64,000 nucleotides of DNA from Oceanithermus desulfurans (GCF_014201675.1 NZ_JACHEZ010000003.1:245290-309289); one strand, 5' to 3'. Positions 42,890-54,519 are shown, numbered from the stretch's first letter. Made by a program: numbers and translations. Notes: generated by a model from the sequence alone, not told the origin.

Positions 42890-44683
42890 GTGAAGGCGAG
42901 CGACCTCCCCCGCCTGCCGACCGGGCCCGGCGTCTACCTGTGGAAGCGGGGCGGGCGGGTGATCTACGTCGGCAAGGCCAAGAACCTGCGCGCGCGGGTG
43001 AACCACTACGCCCACGGCGAGGACAAGGCCGGGCGCATCTTCGCCGAAGCCGACGCGCTCGAGTTCATCGTCACCCGCGACGAGGCCGAGGCGCTCCTGC
43101 TCGAGGCCAACCTGATCAAGGCCCACCGGCCCGAGTTCAACGTCCTGATGAAGGACGACAAGCACTACCCCTTCCTCAAACTGACGAACGAGGCCTTCCC
43201 CATGCTGGTCGTCACCCGCCGGGTCGAGGACGACGGCGCCCGCTACTGGGGCCCCTTCCCCGACGCCGGGGCGGTGCGGCGCATCAAGCGGCTGGTGGAC
43301 CGCGTCTTCCCGCTGCGCAAGAACTCGGGCGTGCCCATGAAGAAGCGGCGGCGCCCCTGCCTGAACCACGCCATGGGCCGCTGCCTCGCCCCCTGCGTGG
43401 GCCGCGCCGACCCCGAGGAGTACGCCCGGGTGGTGCGGCGGGTGGAGCAGCTGCTCGACGGCCGGGTGGACGACCTGCTCGAAGAGCTGACGGCGCGCAT
43501 GGAGGAGGCGGCGCGGGCGCAGCACTTCGAGCTGGCCGCCGAACTGCGCGACCAGATCCGGGCGCTCGAGCGCTTCTTCGCCTCCGGCCAGCAGGCCTAC
43601 GCGGTGGAGCTGGGCGACCTGGACGCGCTGGGGCTGGCCCGCAGCGGCGCCTACGCCATGGTGCAGCTCTTCCAGATCCGCGGCGGCCGCATGCTGGGGC
43701 GCACCAGCCGTTTCGTCGAGAACGCCGGCGAGGCCAGCGACGCCGAGGTGCTCGAGGCCTTCCTGCGCGACTACTACCTGGTGGCCTCGCCGCTGCCGCC
43801 CCTGGTGCTGCTGCCGCTTCAGACCGAGGGGCAGGAGGTCTTCGCCCGGGCGCTGGCGGAGCGCGCCGGGCGCCGGGTGGAGCTCAGGGTGCCCAAACGC
43901 GGCGCCAAGGTGCGGCTGGTGCAGTTCGCCAGCGAGAACGCCCGCGCCGGGCTCGAGGTGGAGCTGGCGCGGCTGGAGAAGCGCGGCGACCACCCGGCGC
44001 TGGCCAGCCTGCAGCGGGCCCTGGGGCTCGCGCGCCGGCCCTGGCGCATCGAGGGCTACGACGTCTCCAACCTCTTCGGAACCGCGGTGGTGGCGGCCGT
44101 GGCCGTCTTCGAAGGGGGCCGGCCCCGGAAGGGCCAGTACCGGCGGATGCGCATCCGCGGCCTGGCGGGCAAACCGGACGACTACAAGGCCATGGAGGAG
44201 GCCGTCTACCGCCGCTTTACCGGCAGCCTCCAGGCCAAGATGGAGAGCCCCGACCTGCTGCTCATCGACGGCGGCCTGGGCCAGGTGCGCGCGGCACAGA
44301 AGGCGCTCGAGCGCGCAGGGGTGAGCCTGCCGCTGGTGGGGCTGGCCAAGCGCGAGGAGGTGCTGGTGCTCCCGAGCGGCGAGCGGGTGATGCTGCCGCT
44401 CGACGACCCGGGGCTGCGGCTGCTCATCCACCTGCGCGACGAGACCCACCGCTTCGGCCTCGCCTACAACCGTCAGCTGCGGGGAAAGAAGACCCTGAAG
44501 AGCGTCTTCGACGACATCCCCGGCATCGGTCCGGCGCGCAAGAAGGTGCTGCTCGAACGCTTCTCCACCCTCGAAGAGCTGCGGGCCACCCCGCCGGAAC
44601 GGCTGGCCGAGCTTCCGGGCATGAACCGCCGCGCCGCCGAAGCGGTGCTGCGCCACCTGAACGAGGCCGCCGCGCGCTCCTAG
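42890..44683 (+). CDS. uvrC: Excinuclease ABC subunit C
   Basis: 597 residues. GIY-YIG nuclease domain at the N-terminus (GPGVYLWKRGGRVIYVGKAKNLRARV), UVR motif near 200-235, RNase H-like C-terminal nuclease (YDVSNLFGTAVVAAVAVFEGG; LLLIDGGLGQVRAA) and final helix-hairpin-helix repeats (IPGIGPARKKVLL, LPGMNRRAAEAVL). Makes the two incisions in nucleotide excision repair. GTG start at 42890, with a -10-like TAAACT 6 bases before it. Confidence 0.97.
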   Translation: MKASDLPRLPTGPGVYLWKRGGRVIYVGKAKNLRARVNHYAHGEDKAGRIFAEADALEFIVTRDEAEALLLEANLIKAHRPEFNVLMKDDKHYPFLKLTNEAFPMLVVTRRVEDDGARYWGPFPDAGAVRRIKRLVDRVFPLRKNSGVPMKKRRRPCLNHAMGRCLAPCVGRADPEEYARVVRRVEQLLDGRVDDLLEELTARMEEAARAQHFELAAELRDQIRALERFFASGQQAYAVELGDLDALGLARSGAYAMVQLFQIRGGRMLGRTSRFVENAGEASDAEVLEAFLRDYYLVASPLPPLVLLPLQTEGQEVFARALAERAGRRVELRVPKRGAKVRLVQFASENARAGLEVELARLEKRGDHPALASLQRALGLARRPWRIEGYDVSNLFGTAVVAAVAVFEGGRPRKGQYRRMRIRGLAGKPDDYKAMEEAVYRRFTGSLQAKMESPDLLLIDGGLGQVRAAQKALERAGVSLPLVGLAKREEVLVLPSGERVMLPLDDPGLRLLIHLRDETHRFGLAYNRQLRGKKTLKSVFDDIPGIGPARKKVLLERFSTLEELRATPPERLAELPGMNRRAAEAVLRHLNEAAARS

Positions 44684-44704
44684 GCGGCTGCTACAATGGG
44701 GGCA

Positions 44705-45115
44705 ATGGAACGTCGAATCCGCGTACTCATCGCCAAACCCGGCCTGGACGGGCACGACCGCGGCGCCAAGGTGGTGGCCCGGGCGCTGCGCGACGCCGGG
44801 ATGGAGGTCATCTACACCGGCCTGCGCCAGACCCCCGAGATGATCGTCAGCGCCGCGCTCCAGGAGGACGTCGACGCCATCGGCCTCTCGGTGCTCTCGG
44901 GCGCGCACATGCACTACTTCCGCGAGGTCAAGCGGCTGCTCGACGAGCAGGGCGCGGGAGACGTTCTCCTCTTCGGCGGCGGCATCATCCCCGACGAGGA
45001 CGTGCCCAAGCTGCGCGAGATCGGGGTGGCCGAGGTCTTCGGTCCCGGCACCCCCACCGGTGAGATCGTCGAGTTCATCCGCAAGGCCACCGAGGCCCGC
45101 TGGGCCGCCCAGTAA
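44705..45115 (+). CDS. Methylmalonyl-CoA mutase small cobalamin-binding subunit
   Basis: 136 residues from ATG 44705. A B12-binding domain alone: the base-off cobalamin motif Asp15-x-His17-x2-Gly20 is in [10 protein letters not shown], followed by [11 protein letters not shown] and [12 protein letters not shown]. It corresponds to the C-terminal domain of MutB encoded as a separate chain, as in several thermophiles and archaea. The large catalytic subunit is not in the window. Located between uvrC and plsY. Confidence 0.93.
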   Translation: MERRIRVLIAKPGLDGHDRGAKVVARALRDAGMEVIYTGLRQTPEMIVSAALQEDVDAIGLSVLSGAHMHYFREVKRLLDEQGAGDVLLFGGGIIPDEDVPKLREIGVAEVFGPGTPTGEIVEFIRKATEARWAAQ

Positions 45116-45117
45116 CC

Positions 45118-45663
45118 TTGGACGTCCTCTACGCCGTAGCCGCGGGCTACCTGCTGGGCAGCCTGCCCTTTGCGGTCTGGTTTGGCTGGATCCAGAAGAA
45201 GAACCTGCTCGCCGAGGGATCGGGCAACCCCGGCGCGATCAACGCCTTTCGGGTGCTGGGCGTGGTGCCCGGCCTGATGGTGCTGCTGCTCGACGTCTTC
45301 AAGGGGTTCCTGGCCGTCTTCTACGGTGCGCTCCTGGGGGGCACCGCCGGCGCGCTCGCCGGGGGCGTGGCCGCGGTGGCGGGCCACCTCTGCTCGATCT
45401 GGATCCGCTGCCGCGGTGGCAAGGGGGTGGCCACCGCCGCCGGCGTCTGGCTGGCCGTGCAACCCGCGGCGGTGCTCGTCATCGCCCTCGCCTGGGCCGG
45501 CGGCTGGATCCTGAGCCGTGACGCCTACAAGAGCTTCGCCGTAGCGGCGCTCTTCCTGGCGCCGGTGGCGTTCTGGCTCACGGGCGACGGCGAGGTCGTG
45601 CTCGCGGCGCTGGCCACCAGCGGCCTGCTGTTTTTCGCGCACCTGAAGTACCTACGCGTCTGA
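45118..45663 (+). CDS. plsY: Glycerol-3-phosphate acyltransferase PlsY
   Basis: 181 residues, about five membrane helices. The three PlsY motifs are visible: [27 protein letters not shown] and [24 protein letters not shown]. Transfers acyl groups from acyl phosphate to glycerol-3-phosphate, first step of phospholipid synthesis. TTG is the only plausible start (45118), 2 bases after the preceding stop. It overlaps convergent hisD by 12 bases. Confidence 0.93.
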   Translation: MDVLYAVAAGYLLGSLPFAVWFGWIQKKNLLAEGSGNPGAINAFRVLGVVPGLMVLLLDVFKGFLAVFYGALLGGTAGALAGGVAAVAGHLCSIWIRCRGGKGVATAAGVWLAVQPAAVLVIALAWAGGWILSRDAYKSFAVAALFLAPVAFWLTGDGEVVLAALATSGLLFFAHLKYLRV

Positions 45664-46962
45664 GGTCGGCGTGCGCTGCTCGAGCGAGCGGGCGTGCGCC
45701 TCCAGCTCCTCTTCGCGCGCCAGTCGCGCCCCCAGCGCCGACAACTCGGCGGCGGCGGCGGCGCTGAGCGCCACCACGGGCACGATCTTGAGAAAGTCGC
45801 GCACCGCCAGCGCCCCTGTCCAGCGGGCCGAGCCCGAGGTGGGCATCACGTGGCTGGGGCCGGCCAGGTAGTCGCCGATGGCCTCGCCCGAGTGCTCGCC
45901 CAGGAAGACGCCGCCGGCGTTGTTCACGTACCCCAGCCAGTCAGTGGGGCGCTCCACGGAAAGGCAGAGGTGCTCGGGGGCGTAGAGGTCGGCGAGCTCC
46001 AGGGCGCTGGCCAGGTCGCGCACCCGCACCAGCCCGCCGTTCTGCAGGGCCGCGCGCGCGATCTCCGCGCGCGGGAGGGTGGCGAGCTGGCGCTCGAGCT
46101 CCGCCGCGACCGCGTCGAGCAGCCCGGGGTCCGGCGAGAGCAGCCAGGGTTCGGCCGCGGGATCGTGCTCGGCCTGGGCCAGCAGGTCCGCGGCCACGGT
46201 GGCGGGGTCGGCGCCGGCGTCGGCGACGATCAGGGTCTCGGTGGGTCCGGCCAGCCCGTCGATGCCGACGACCCCGTAGACCTCCTTCTTGGCGAGCGTG
46301 ACGAAGAGGTTGCCCGGTCCCACGATCTTGTCCACCCGCGGCACCTGCTCGGTCCCGTAGGCCAGCGCGGCGACGGCCTGCGCCCCGCCCATGGCGAAGA
46401 GGCGGTCGGCGCCCGCCGCCCAGGCCGCGGCCATCACCCCGGGGTGCACCGGGGGCGGCGTCGCCACGATCACCTCCTGCACCCCCGCCACGCGGGCGAG
46501 GACCACGGTGTGGAGCACCGTCGAGAGCAACGGCGCGCTGCCGCCGGGCACGTAGGCGCCCACGCGGCGGATGGGGCGGACGATCTGCGCCAGCATGCCG
46601 CTCGAGGTGGCGGCGAGGAAGCCCCCCTTGGGCTCCTTGCGGTGAAACTTCTCCAGGCGTTCGCGGGCGATGCCCAGGGCTTCGCGCAGCTCGGTGCTCA
46701 GGTCGTCGTAGGCCTCGCGCCACTCGCGCTTGGGCACCTCGTAGGTGGCGTGCCGGTCGAGCTTCAGGCTCCATTCGTCGAGCGCCTGCTGCCCGCCCGC
46801 GGCCACGTCGGCGACGATGCGGCGCACGGCCTCCTCGGCCGTAAGCTCTTCGCCGAAGACGCTCCGGATGCCCGCCCGCACCCGCTCGCTGAGGGCGAAC
46901 TGCAGCCGGCGGGCCGCAAAGCGGCCGCGCACCTCCTTGGCCTCGTACCTGGGAATCTCCAC
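45652..46962 (-). CDS. hisD: Histidinol dehydrogenase
   Basis: 436 residues from GTG 46962. Converts L-histidinol to L-histidine with two NAD. Conserved [15 protein letters not shown] (its usual form PGGTAxYPSS), [35 protein letters not shown] and [28 protein letters not shown] are present. GGAGG ends 5 bases before the GTG at 46962; another in-frame GTG at 46968 overlaps that site and is less likely. Isolated from other his genes. Confidence 0.95.
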   Translation of the reverse strand: MEIPRYEAKEVRGRFAARRLQFALSERVRAGIRSVFGEELTAEEAVRRIVADVAAGGQQALDEWSLKLDRHATYEVPKREWREAYDDLSTELREALGIARERLEKFHRKEPKGGFLAATSSGMLAQIVRPIRRVGAYVPGGSAPLLSTVLHTVVLARVAGVQEVIVATPPPVHPGVMAAAWAAGADRLFAMGGAQAVAALAYGTEQVPRVDKIVGPGNLFVTLAKKEVYGVVGIDGLAGPTETLIVADAGADPATVAADLLAQAEHDPAAEPWLLSPDPGLLDAVAAELERQLATLPRAEIARAALQNGGLVRVRDLASALELADLYAPEHLCLSVERPTDWLGYVNNAGGVFLGEHSGEAIGDYLAGPSHVMPTSGSARWTGALAVRDFLKIVPVVALSAAAAAELSALGARLAREEELEAHARSLEQRTPTSDA

Positions 46963-46964
46963 GT

Positions 46965-47624
46965 TCACCTCCGGCGGCGCCGGCGGCGACCGCCGCGGCG
47001 GCGCGACTTCTTTTTCTTCTCGGGGCGTTCTTCGGGTTCGGGCTCGTGCACGACCTCGGTGAGCTCGGCCTCGAAGACGTGCCCGCCCACCTGCTGCGAG
47101 AACCGCAGCGGGTAGCCCTCGGGGTCGTAGTAGATCAGACTCACGCCCGGGCGAAGCCGCCAGGCGCGCGCCTGCACCTCGCCCCAGGGCAGCGTCAGCA
47201 CCTCCTCGCCCACGCGCTCGGCGTGCACCCGGCCGCCCAGGAGGGGCAGCGTCAGCACCGCCTCCTCGGCGTGCCCGAGCGCCAGGATGAGCGAGAGCGG
47301 ATCGTGGTAGTCGACCGTGTAGGGCAGCACGAACTCCGGCTCGCCCCGGGTGACGACGACGCCGTCCTCGCGCAGGAACTCCACCTCGTAGACCTTGTTC
47401 TGGCGGCCCTCGACGCGCTCGCTGAACTTCAGGGGCACGCCGCGGGCGTCCATCTCGCTGACCCAGCGCTGCTTGGTGCGCGGTAGCGGCAGGGCCACGT
47501 CGGCGGTCAGGGTCATGCGCGAACCCGCGCGGGTGCGCTCGTAGCGGAGCTGCTGCTCCCCCGCTTCGCGTCCGGCGTAGCTGAGTTTGTACTTGAGGAG
47601 CACCGGCGCTTTCACCAGCACCAT
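46965..47624 (-). CDS. DUF3108-like protein with poly-basic tail
   Basis: 219 residues. The body resembles DUF3108-type beta-rich proteins ([29 protein letters not shown]; repeated aromatic/charged strands). It ends with [19 protein letters not shown] and a run of Arg, an intrinsically disordered, RNA- or membrane-binding-like tail. No signal peptide. Start ATG 47624 is uncertain; a GTG at 47615 is possible. It precedes hisD by 2 bases and so may be co-transcribed. Function unknown. Confidence 0.65.
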   Translation of the reverse strand: MVLVKAPVLLKYKLSYAGREAGEQQLRYERTRAGSRMTLTADVALPLPRTKQRWVSEMDARGVPLKFSERVEGRQNKVYEVEFLREDGVVVTRGEPEFVLPYTVDYHDPLSLILALGHAEEAVLTLPLLGGRVHAERVGEEVLTLPWGEVQARAWRLRPGVSLIYYDPEGYPLRFSQQVGGHVFEAELTEVVHEPEPEERPEKKKKSRRRGGRRRRRRR

Positions 47625-47736
47625 CGTACACCACGCACCGCGCACCGCCGGGAAGCGGCCGCGGCCGCCGATCCGGCCGCCGTTCACCCTACGTTTTTTC
47701 GTCGCATGGCGGCGTTTCCGTGATACGCTGGCGGTG

Positions 47737-48854
<1,118 letters not shown>

Positions 48855-48858
<4 letters not shown>

Positions 48859-50180
48859 GCTGTTTTCGCTGCGGCCGTTTCCGCAGCGTCGCCTGTTTCC
48901 AGGACCAGTTCGGCAGCTCTTACAGCCCGCGCTATCGAGGGCCATAGCCATAACAACGAAGCAACTACGAGAAAGCCAGAAATAGTGATGAATATTGTGG
49001 AGAACGACAGCGTCCTAAGGGCAATTCCGGCGGCGACGAGGCCCAGGGGGCCCAACCCGTTCAGCAGGACGCCGATCATGCTTAACGCCCGCCCCATGAA
49101 TTCCTTAGGAATTACTTTAATCGCTAGTGCATCGAGGTGCACGCCCACCGCCACCGCTCCAAAGCCCGCTAGACCCAGCGCGATAATGGCGGGTAGAAGG
49201 TTTGCCGCCCAAGCCAGCGCCCCAATGGACAAACCCATCACCAGACTTCCCCCAAAAATAAACGGGAGCGATCGAGAGCTGCGGAACGTTGTGAATATAG
49301 CGTAGCCTAGCAGTTCACCAGCGGTGATCCCAGCCAGGAGCAACCCGTATCCCTCTGCACCACCCCCCAACGATTTGGCGTACGGGGCCATCATGACACC
49401 TATAGGGGAGAGAATAAAGTTAAGCAGTCCCACCATGAACAAAGCCGCAGCAAGCAGAGGCACCGAAAAAAGCATTCTCACCGTCGCGACCATTGGATCA
49501 ATCCACTGCTCCCGTAGCGACATCCGAGCTTCCGCTTCGACCGCCCCATAGCCGGAGGCGGTGTCTTGCTCGCTCCCTCTGCCTGAATCCGATACAGCAT
49601 GGCCCGCTCGAGGTTCTTCGACAAACCGAACCATCGATGCAGCGACAAGGTACACGGACACCGTGACGAGCAGCGTAGCGGCTACACCCAGCCCAGCGAC
49701 CAGCAAGCCCCCAAGCGGCATCGAAGCCATCCGCAACAGCTTGGACATGCCCTGGGTCATCGCCGCACCCTGCGAGTATTGCTCTGTGGTCAGCAAGAGC
49801 GGGCCCAGGGCATTGTTGGCGGGAGCGAAGAACGACGAAATCAGGTTGTCTATTGCCACAATCGCCATCACCAATCCGAAACTGAGGTGACCTGACAGCA
49901 GCAGAGCCGCCGCGGCAGCGGGCGCAACCATACTGAGCGCATAGCCTACCGAGGCCAGCCCCACTTTATTGGCGCGATCGGCCAGCACGCCCCCAAAGGG
50001 GGACGCCAGCGTACCGACAACGGACATGGTGAGCGCCACCCAGGCCACCGAATCGTTTTGGCCGGTGGCTTCAAGCGCCCACCACATCAAAGCTACTTCC
50101 ATCATGTACGATCCCAGCGCGCCAAACAGACGGGCGATGAGGTAGGTGCGGAAGTTGGGATTCTTGAATGGGTGGCTCAT
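48855..50180 (-). CDS. MFS transporter, putative peptide exporter
   Basis: 441 residues with about twelve membrane helices and the MFS loop motif GGVLADRANKVG between helices 2 and 3. It resembles the MacB-independent drug/peptide efflux MFS (MFS_3, enterobactin-exporter-like). A hydrophilic central loop (about 205-235, including RGSEQDTASGYG) joins the two halves. ATG 50180 overlaps the stop of the regulator gene (ATGA). Last gene of the coupled M16-regulator-MFS operon, so it probably exports the product made by this locus or gives self-protection. Confidence 0.85.
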
Positions 50181-50665
50181 GGAACGTCCTCCGGGTCTTC
50201 TACCCATGGACTTAAGGCGACGTAGAGCAGTACGCCGTCTTCCTGTTCCTTGGCTTCGGGAATCTTGTTTAAGCGGGTCCGGAGGTCCACTAGGCTCCTG
50301 TACGCCTCGTCGGCCATCTCACGGCTCGTTCGCTTCATCACCAGCGTAAAGAAGCCCTGCCCTTTTGTAGCCGCTACCTTTAGCATCCCTTGTTCGACCG
50401 TCTCCAGCGCTCCTTTCAACCCTGTCGCAGAAAGCGACGCCGCTTCATCGGCTAGCCTGTAGACGCGCTCCCGGTAGCCTCCGATGTGGCGTACCCCGAC
50501 CTCCTCGAGAAGGCCGTGTCGATGCAGATGTTCGAGCTCTTCGTGGATCAACGCCATGGGCAGGCGCGTACGCGCTGACAGTTCACGCACGGTTGCAGGC
50601 GTCTCCAGCAAAGCGCGGATCACTGGCCAACTCGTCCTTCCGATCGCACCTAAAGCGCTCGTCAT
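50177..50665 (-). CDS. Winged-helix (ArsR-like) transcription regulator
   Basis: 162 residues. An N-terminal winged helix (about 10-75: WPVIRALLETPATVRELSARTRLPMALIHEELEHLHRHGLLEEV) is followed by a helical region (about 80-145) for effector binding or dimerisation. No metal-binding Cys cluster is apparent. It lies between M16 and MFS genes with 4-base overlaps on both sides, so it is translated with them and most likely regulates this locus. Confidence 0.8.
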   Translation of the reverse strand: MTSALGAIGRTSWPVIRALLETPATVRELSARTRLPMALIHEELEHLHRHGLLEEVGVRHIGGYRERVYRLADEAASLSATGLKGALETVEQGMLKVAATKGQGFFTLVMKRTSREMADEAYRSLVDLRTRLNKIPEAKEQEDGVLLYVALSPWVEDPEDVP

Positions 50666-51909
50666 TGTATCGCCTCCATCATTCTTGTTAACTCCTTCGC
50701 TCCAACACCAACGACCGCCATGGCCATGGTCTCGGTTTTCAGATACTTATCGGCAATGCCACGCACATCCGCGGGGGTTACGCGCCGGTAGCGCATGGCC
50801 TCGCGTGATGGGAAAAATAAATTGTCCAGCAGCCAGCTCATTCCGAGCTTTCGCGACACCTGGGCAGCTTCGGTTTGCTGAAGAAGGTTCATTACCAACC
50901 CTTCAACGGCACGTTTCGTATCTTCGCTACTCAAGCGCAGCTCGGCGATGGAGCGCACGCTGTCAATAAGGGCCCGAAAACCATCAAATAAACGCTCCCT
51001 CGCAAGCTCGACATTGAAAAAAAGGAGGCCTGCGTTTTCGTAGTGCATGGACCCTCCAAACGCCTCGTACGCCAAGCCGCTCTTTTGCCGCAGGTCCTGG
51101 AATATGCGCGATCTCAGCCCGGCACCGGAAAGGTAAGCGAGCACTTCACTTGCGTAGCGATCCTCCCGGTTCATTCCGGGACCGGGAAAGGCAAGAAGCA
51201 AACGTACTCTGGGCGAATTACCCGGGATCGCAACAAACCTGGGCGCAACTTCCACGTAACCCTCGTCATACAGCGGTTCCCCTCGTTCCAGGTCCCCGAA
51301 GCGCTCTATCCCAGCCATGGTTGCCTCTTCCACGTTCCCCGATACAACCACGCGCACGGAGTCGGCGGCGGTTGCGCGCTCAGCCCAGGTTTTGATCTCC
51401 CTATAGGTCATTTCGCGTACAGTGGCCTCCTTGCCTAGAACGGGCTGCCCGTACCCGCCGCTGAACAGCGCCTCTTCGACGATGAGAAATGCTTGCTGCG
51501 CGGAATACCGCCGGCGCATAAGCTCATCGAGGATCACCGGGCGCTCAGCTTCTACATCGGCCTTTCGTATGCGCACGGGGTCAAGCATTGCCCTTGCGAA
51601 ATCCAATGCTGTTTCGGTTACTTCAGCAGGGACCACGACCCTCAACATCAAGAACTCTTTACTGGTCCACGCGCCCAGGGTAGCACCACGGGCTTCAAGC
51701 GCGCTCCAGAGTCGTTTGACTTTTCCGCGAAAGTAAGCCGGATTGACGAGCAGGTGCTCAAGGAAATGAGTAACGCCGTTAAGCGCCTTGCTTTCGTATC
51801 TAGGCCCGGCGCGTAGAAAAACGTCCACGTGCGTGACATGGGCATTGGTACGAGGGGCCAGGAGGTAGCCCACCCCGTTGCTGAGGTATCCAGCCGTGTA
51901 CTGTTCCAC
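50662..51909 (-). CDS. M16-family zinc metallopeptidase
   Basis: 415 residues, one two-domain M16 half. Zinc motif His48-x2-Glu51-His52 (THFLEHLL) is intact, with a third ligand candidate Glu129 at the expected distance of about 77. C-terminal domain keeps the RxxxY-type substrate-binding segment (LAYEAFGGSMHYENAGLLFFNVEL). GTG start at 51909. M16 enzymes accompany radical SAM maturases in PQQ (PqqF) and subtilosin (AlbE/AlbF) clusters, so removal of the leader from the adjacent precursors is the likely job. Confidence 0.88.
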   Translation of the reverse strand: MEQYTAGYLSNGVGYLLAPRTNAHVTHVDVFLRAGPRYESKALNGVTHFLEHLLVNPAYFRGKVKRLWSALEARGATLGAWTSKEFLMLRVVVPAEVTETALDFARAMLDPVRIRKADVEAERPVILDELMRRRYSAQQAFLIVEEALFSGGYGQPVLGKEATVREMTYREIKTWAERATAADSVRVVVSGNVEEATMAGIERFGDLERGEPLYDEGYVEVAPRFVAIPGNSPRVRLLLAFPGPGMNREDRYASEVLAYLSGAGLRSRIFQDLRQKSGLAYEAFGGSMHYENAGLLFFNVELARERLFDGFRALIDSVRSIAELRLSSEDTKRAVEGLVMNLLQQTEAAQVSRKLGMSWLLDNLFFPSREAMRYRRVTPADVRGIADKYLKTETMAMAVVGVGAKELTRMMEAIQ

Positions 51910-51933
51910 AAGAACATGTTGCAGCGCTTAAGG

Positions 51934-51963
51934 TTGACCGGGGGTTGTCGTGTTGAGCATAAT
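51934..51963 (+). promoter_or_regulatory. Promoter of the BTAD regulator gene, TTGACC-18-CATAAT
   Basis: TTGACC (51934-51939), 18-base spacer, CATAAT (51958-51963), 9 bases before ATG 51973. It supports the chosen start and a leaderless transcript. The divergent M16 GTG (51909) is only 64 bases away. Confidence 0.6.
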
Positions 51964-51972
51964 GTATCCAAC

Positions 51973-54399
51973 ATGGAGCATCCAAAGGCGCATCTACTCG
52001 AGGATGCGCCCATGATATGGGTCGAAGCGCCCAGGGACTACGGCACAGCTCATCTGGCCGAAGCGTTTCTTGAGCTTGCCCCAGAAGATCATCAACGCAT
52101 CTGGATTGAACTTCGTAGGGAAGCCTTGGAAAACCCCGTAGCCGTCGGTAACGCTTTTTCCGATGCAATGTACACTGCGCTGGGGCTGCTTCTTCCCTCC
52201 GGTATGGAATGGGGAGTTTTAACCGCGCTTTGGGCTAAACAAGCGCACCTATTTCAACCAATGTCCGTCGCAGTCACGGGCGCCGACCACGCCCCAAAAT
52301 TTGTTCAACGTCTTTTGGAGCTTTCATCGGAAGAGGACCGCTGGTTCTTGACTGGAGAAAACCTAACTAAGCTCGATTCGTACGAAGCGGAACTCATTTT
52401 ACAGGTCGACGATCTGCGTCTGAGTGAAAAGGACTTTTCTCCATCGTTCGTCGAAGCGGCTGGACAGAAGGCCTTGACTCGGGCAATAAAGGAGTCACAA
52501 GGCGCTTTCGAGCAGCTTCTTATCCGGTTGCATCGGGAAGGCGTCGCACCCGAGCCCATGCGACCGAGCCCGCGAGGACCGCGGCTGCTGACTCCCCAAC
52601 CCGTGGTCCTAAGTACAGAAGGGGCTCTTTCGCACCTCATCGAGAAGGGCTTCTGGAAGGAGGCGCTCGAGCTTGCTGCCTCGGCTGCTCAGGAAAGGGT
52701 GGGCGATGTGCTTGCCAAAGGTGCAGGCTACCACTTTATTGGGCGGGGCAACGCATCTGAATTGTATAAAATTTTGCTGAATGTAGTTCATAGTAGTCAC
52801 GTTGACGAAGAAACCCTGTTGTGGCTCGTCGGTGCTGCGCAGCGTCTGGGAAAGCACGAAAGCTTATGCGCTACTGTAGAAACCTACCTTTCAGAGCATG
52901 AGGCGCCTCGCTTGCGCGCGGTGTATGCAGGGTCGCTGGCACCGCATGAGCTCAGGCTAAAAGAAGCACGTCGAGCTGCCGCAGCGCGGGAAGACGAGCT
53001 GACACTCTACTTCTTGGGTAGGGAGCTGCAAGATAGCGATATACTCCTCAAGGCACTGCGCCTGGCGGAAAAAGCGGGAGATACGTATGCCGCGATACGC
53101 AACGCCAACGCACTTGGCGTTGCGTACTCCCGGAAAGGCCAGCTACTCGAAGCCCATCATTACAAGCGGTACGCTTACACGCTCTTGCAAAGCGAGCGCG
53201 TGGTCGACCCGATCGCCCGTCTCACGACGACGAACAGCTACCTTTACTCGGGGCTGTTGCTGGGGAACCCCGAACCGGCGCTTTTCGAAGAACTGACGGC
53301 TTTCACGGGCCAGCACACCCTGGGCAGCTGGTGGCGCGCCGCCATGACCACGCTGATCGAGTATTCATGGACAAGAGGCGACCTCGAAAGGGCTCGGAGC
53401 ATGCTGGAGCAGCTTTGGAGCAGAACTCCACGAAGGGACCGCCCATTGCTCGCGCCGTTCGCCGCGCATGCTCTGCGTAGCTGGGGCGAGCCCCAGCGGG
53501 CTTTGGACCTGGCCCGCGAAGCCCTTACCTTTTCGTACGAGGGTGGCACGTTCGCGCGCGCCCAAGCCGAAGCGGCCCTGGGCATCGCACTGTTTGGAAA
53601 ACAGGACGAGGCATCGCTTGGGCACTTGGAAGGTGCGCGTAGTGCTTTTTCGAGTCTATCGATCGAACCTCCGCATAAGCTAATGTTTTACCTCGCCGCT
53701 GTACTGCACACCCTGGGGCGAAACGAGGAAGCGCTGAGCATCCTGCGCGAAGCATCGCCGCTTTTGAGTGCGTTGCACGAAAGCGTCTTGCAGCTCTTTA
53801 TGCCGCCCGAGGCTCTGCCGCTGATCGGCCGGGGTACCAGGCTGACCCTTACCTTTCTTGGCGGCTGCCATGCCCTTTTGGAGGGTGCGCCCCTTGAGCT
53901 GCGGCTTAGTTATGCGGAAATCCTCGCCCTACTGGCCTTGCACCCAAACGGCCTCAGCCTGGGCGAGCTGGCGGCGCACTACCGCGATTCGGTAAGCTTG
54001 AGCACCGTTAAGTCAACCCTGTCGCGGCTTCGCGAAATCGTCCCGTTGGCTTCCAAGCCTTACCGCATCGCCGCCGAATGGACGGCCGACTTCGTACGTC
54101 TCGTGGAACTCGTGCGCTCCGGGATGGTGGCCCAGGCCTTGGAGCTGTACCAGGGCCCCCTTCTTCCGGGAAGCGCGTCTCCGGGTGTCGAAGAATACAG
54201 GACGGTGGTCGAAGAAACGCTAAGGGCCGCGGTGCTGGACCGCGGGGACGGTCCTCTGGTCTTCAACCTGGCCGAGCGCCTGCGGGACGATCTGGAGGTA
54301 TGGGAAGCCGCTCGCGACCGCCTGCTGCCCGGCGATTCGCGCAAAGTGATTGCCGAGGCGCAGGTGCGACGCCTGCAGAGGGACTACGGGCTTGACTAG
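51973..54399 (+). CDS. BTAD/SARP-like transcription regulator with TPR array
   Basis: 808 residues from ATG 51973. The first ~250 residues look like a degenerate STAND-type ATPase: the strand MIWVEAPRDYGTAHLAEAF stands where a P-loop should be and has no GxxxxGKS, though LILQVDDLRL resembles a Walker B strand. A long helical TPR-like array follows (about 270-620), then a C-terminal DNA-binding plus BTAD module (about 620-808: SYAEILALLALHPNGLSLGELAAHYRDSVSLSTVKSTLSRLREIV ... LELYQGPLLPGSASPGVEEYRTVVEETL). It is divergent from the M16 operon and is the likely activator of the locus. Frame is open upstream to 51829, but the promoter supports 51973. Confidence 0.8.
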   Translation: MEHPKAHLLEDAPMIWVEAPRDYGTAHLAEAFLELAPEDHQRIWIELRREALENPVAVGNAFSDAMYTALGLLLPSGMEWGVLTALWAKQAHLFQPMSVAVTGADHAPKFVQRLLELSSEEDRWFLTGENLTKLDSYEAELILQVDDLRLSEKDFSPSFVEAAGQKALTRAIKESQGAFEQLLIRLHREGVAPEPMRPSPRGPRLLTPQPVVLSTEGALSHLIEKGFWKEALELAASAAQERVGDVLAKGAGYHFIGRGNASELYKILLNVVHSSHVDEETLLWLVGAAQRLGKHESLCATVETYLSEHEAPRLRAVYAGSLAPHELRLKEARRAAAAREDELTLYFLGRELQDSDILLKALRLAEKAGDTYAAIRNANALGVAYSRKGQLLEAHHYKRYAYTLLQSERVVDPIARLTTTNSYLYSGLLLGNPEPALFEELTAFTGQHTLGSWWRAAMTTLIEYSWTRGDLERARSMLEQLWSRTPRRDRPLLAPFAAHALRSWGEPQRALDLAREALTFSYEGGTFARAQAEAALGIALFGKQDEASLGHLEGARSAFSSLSIEPPHKLMFYLAAVLHTLGRNEEALSILREASPLLSALHESVLQLFMPPEALPLIGRGTRLTLTFLGGCHALLEGAPLELRLSYAEILALLALHPNGLSLGELAAHYRDSVSLSTVKSTLSRLREIVPLASKPYRIAAEWTADFVRLVELVRSGMVAQALELYQGPLLPGSASPGVEEYRTVVEETLRAAVLDRGDGPLVFNLAERLRDDLEVWEAARDRLLPGDSRKVIAEAQVRRLQRDYGLD

Positions 54400-54519
54400 T
54401 TGCCCGTCATCGTGGTCATTAGCCAAGGCATTACTGAGCACCAATGTAGTTAGTACGAACACCCACCGCCACGGCCTGTTCATAACTGCAACACCCCCTT
54501 TACACCACGCTGCAGAACC

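Noticed and set aside
54220..54483. Minus-strand ORF whose first residues look like a signal peptide (FVLTTLVLSNALAND) near the RiPP locus, considered as a third precursor
   Set aside because: Most of it is antisense to the BTAD coding region, it has no leader motif like A1/A2 and no ribosome site.
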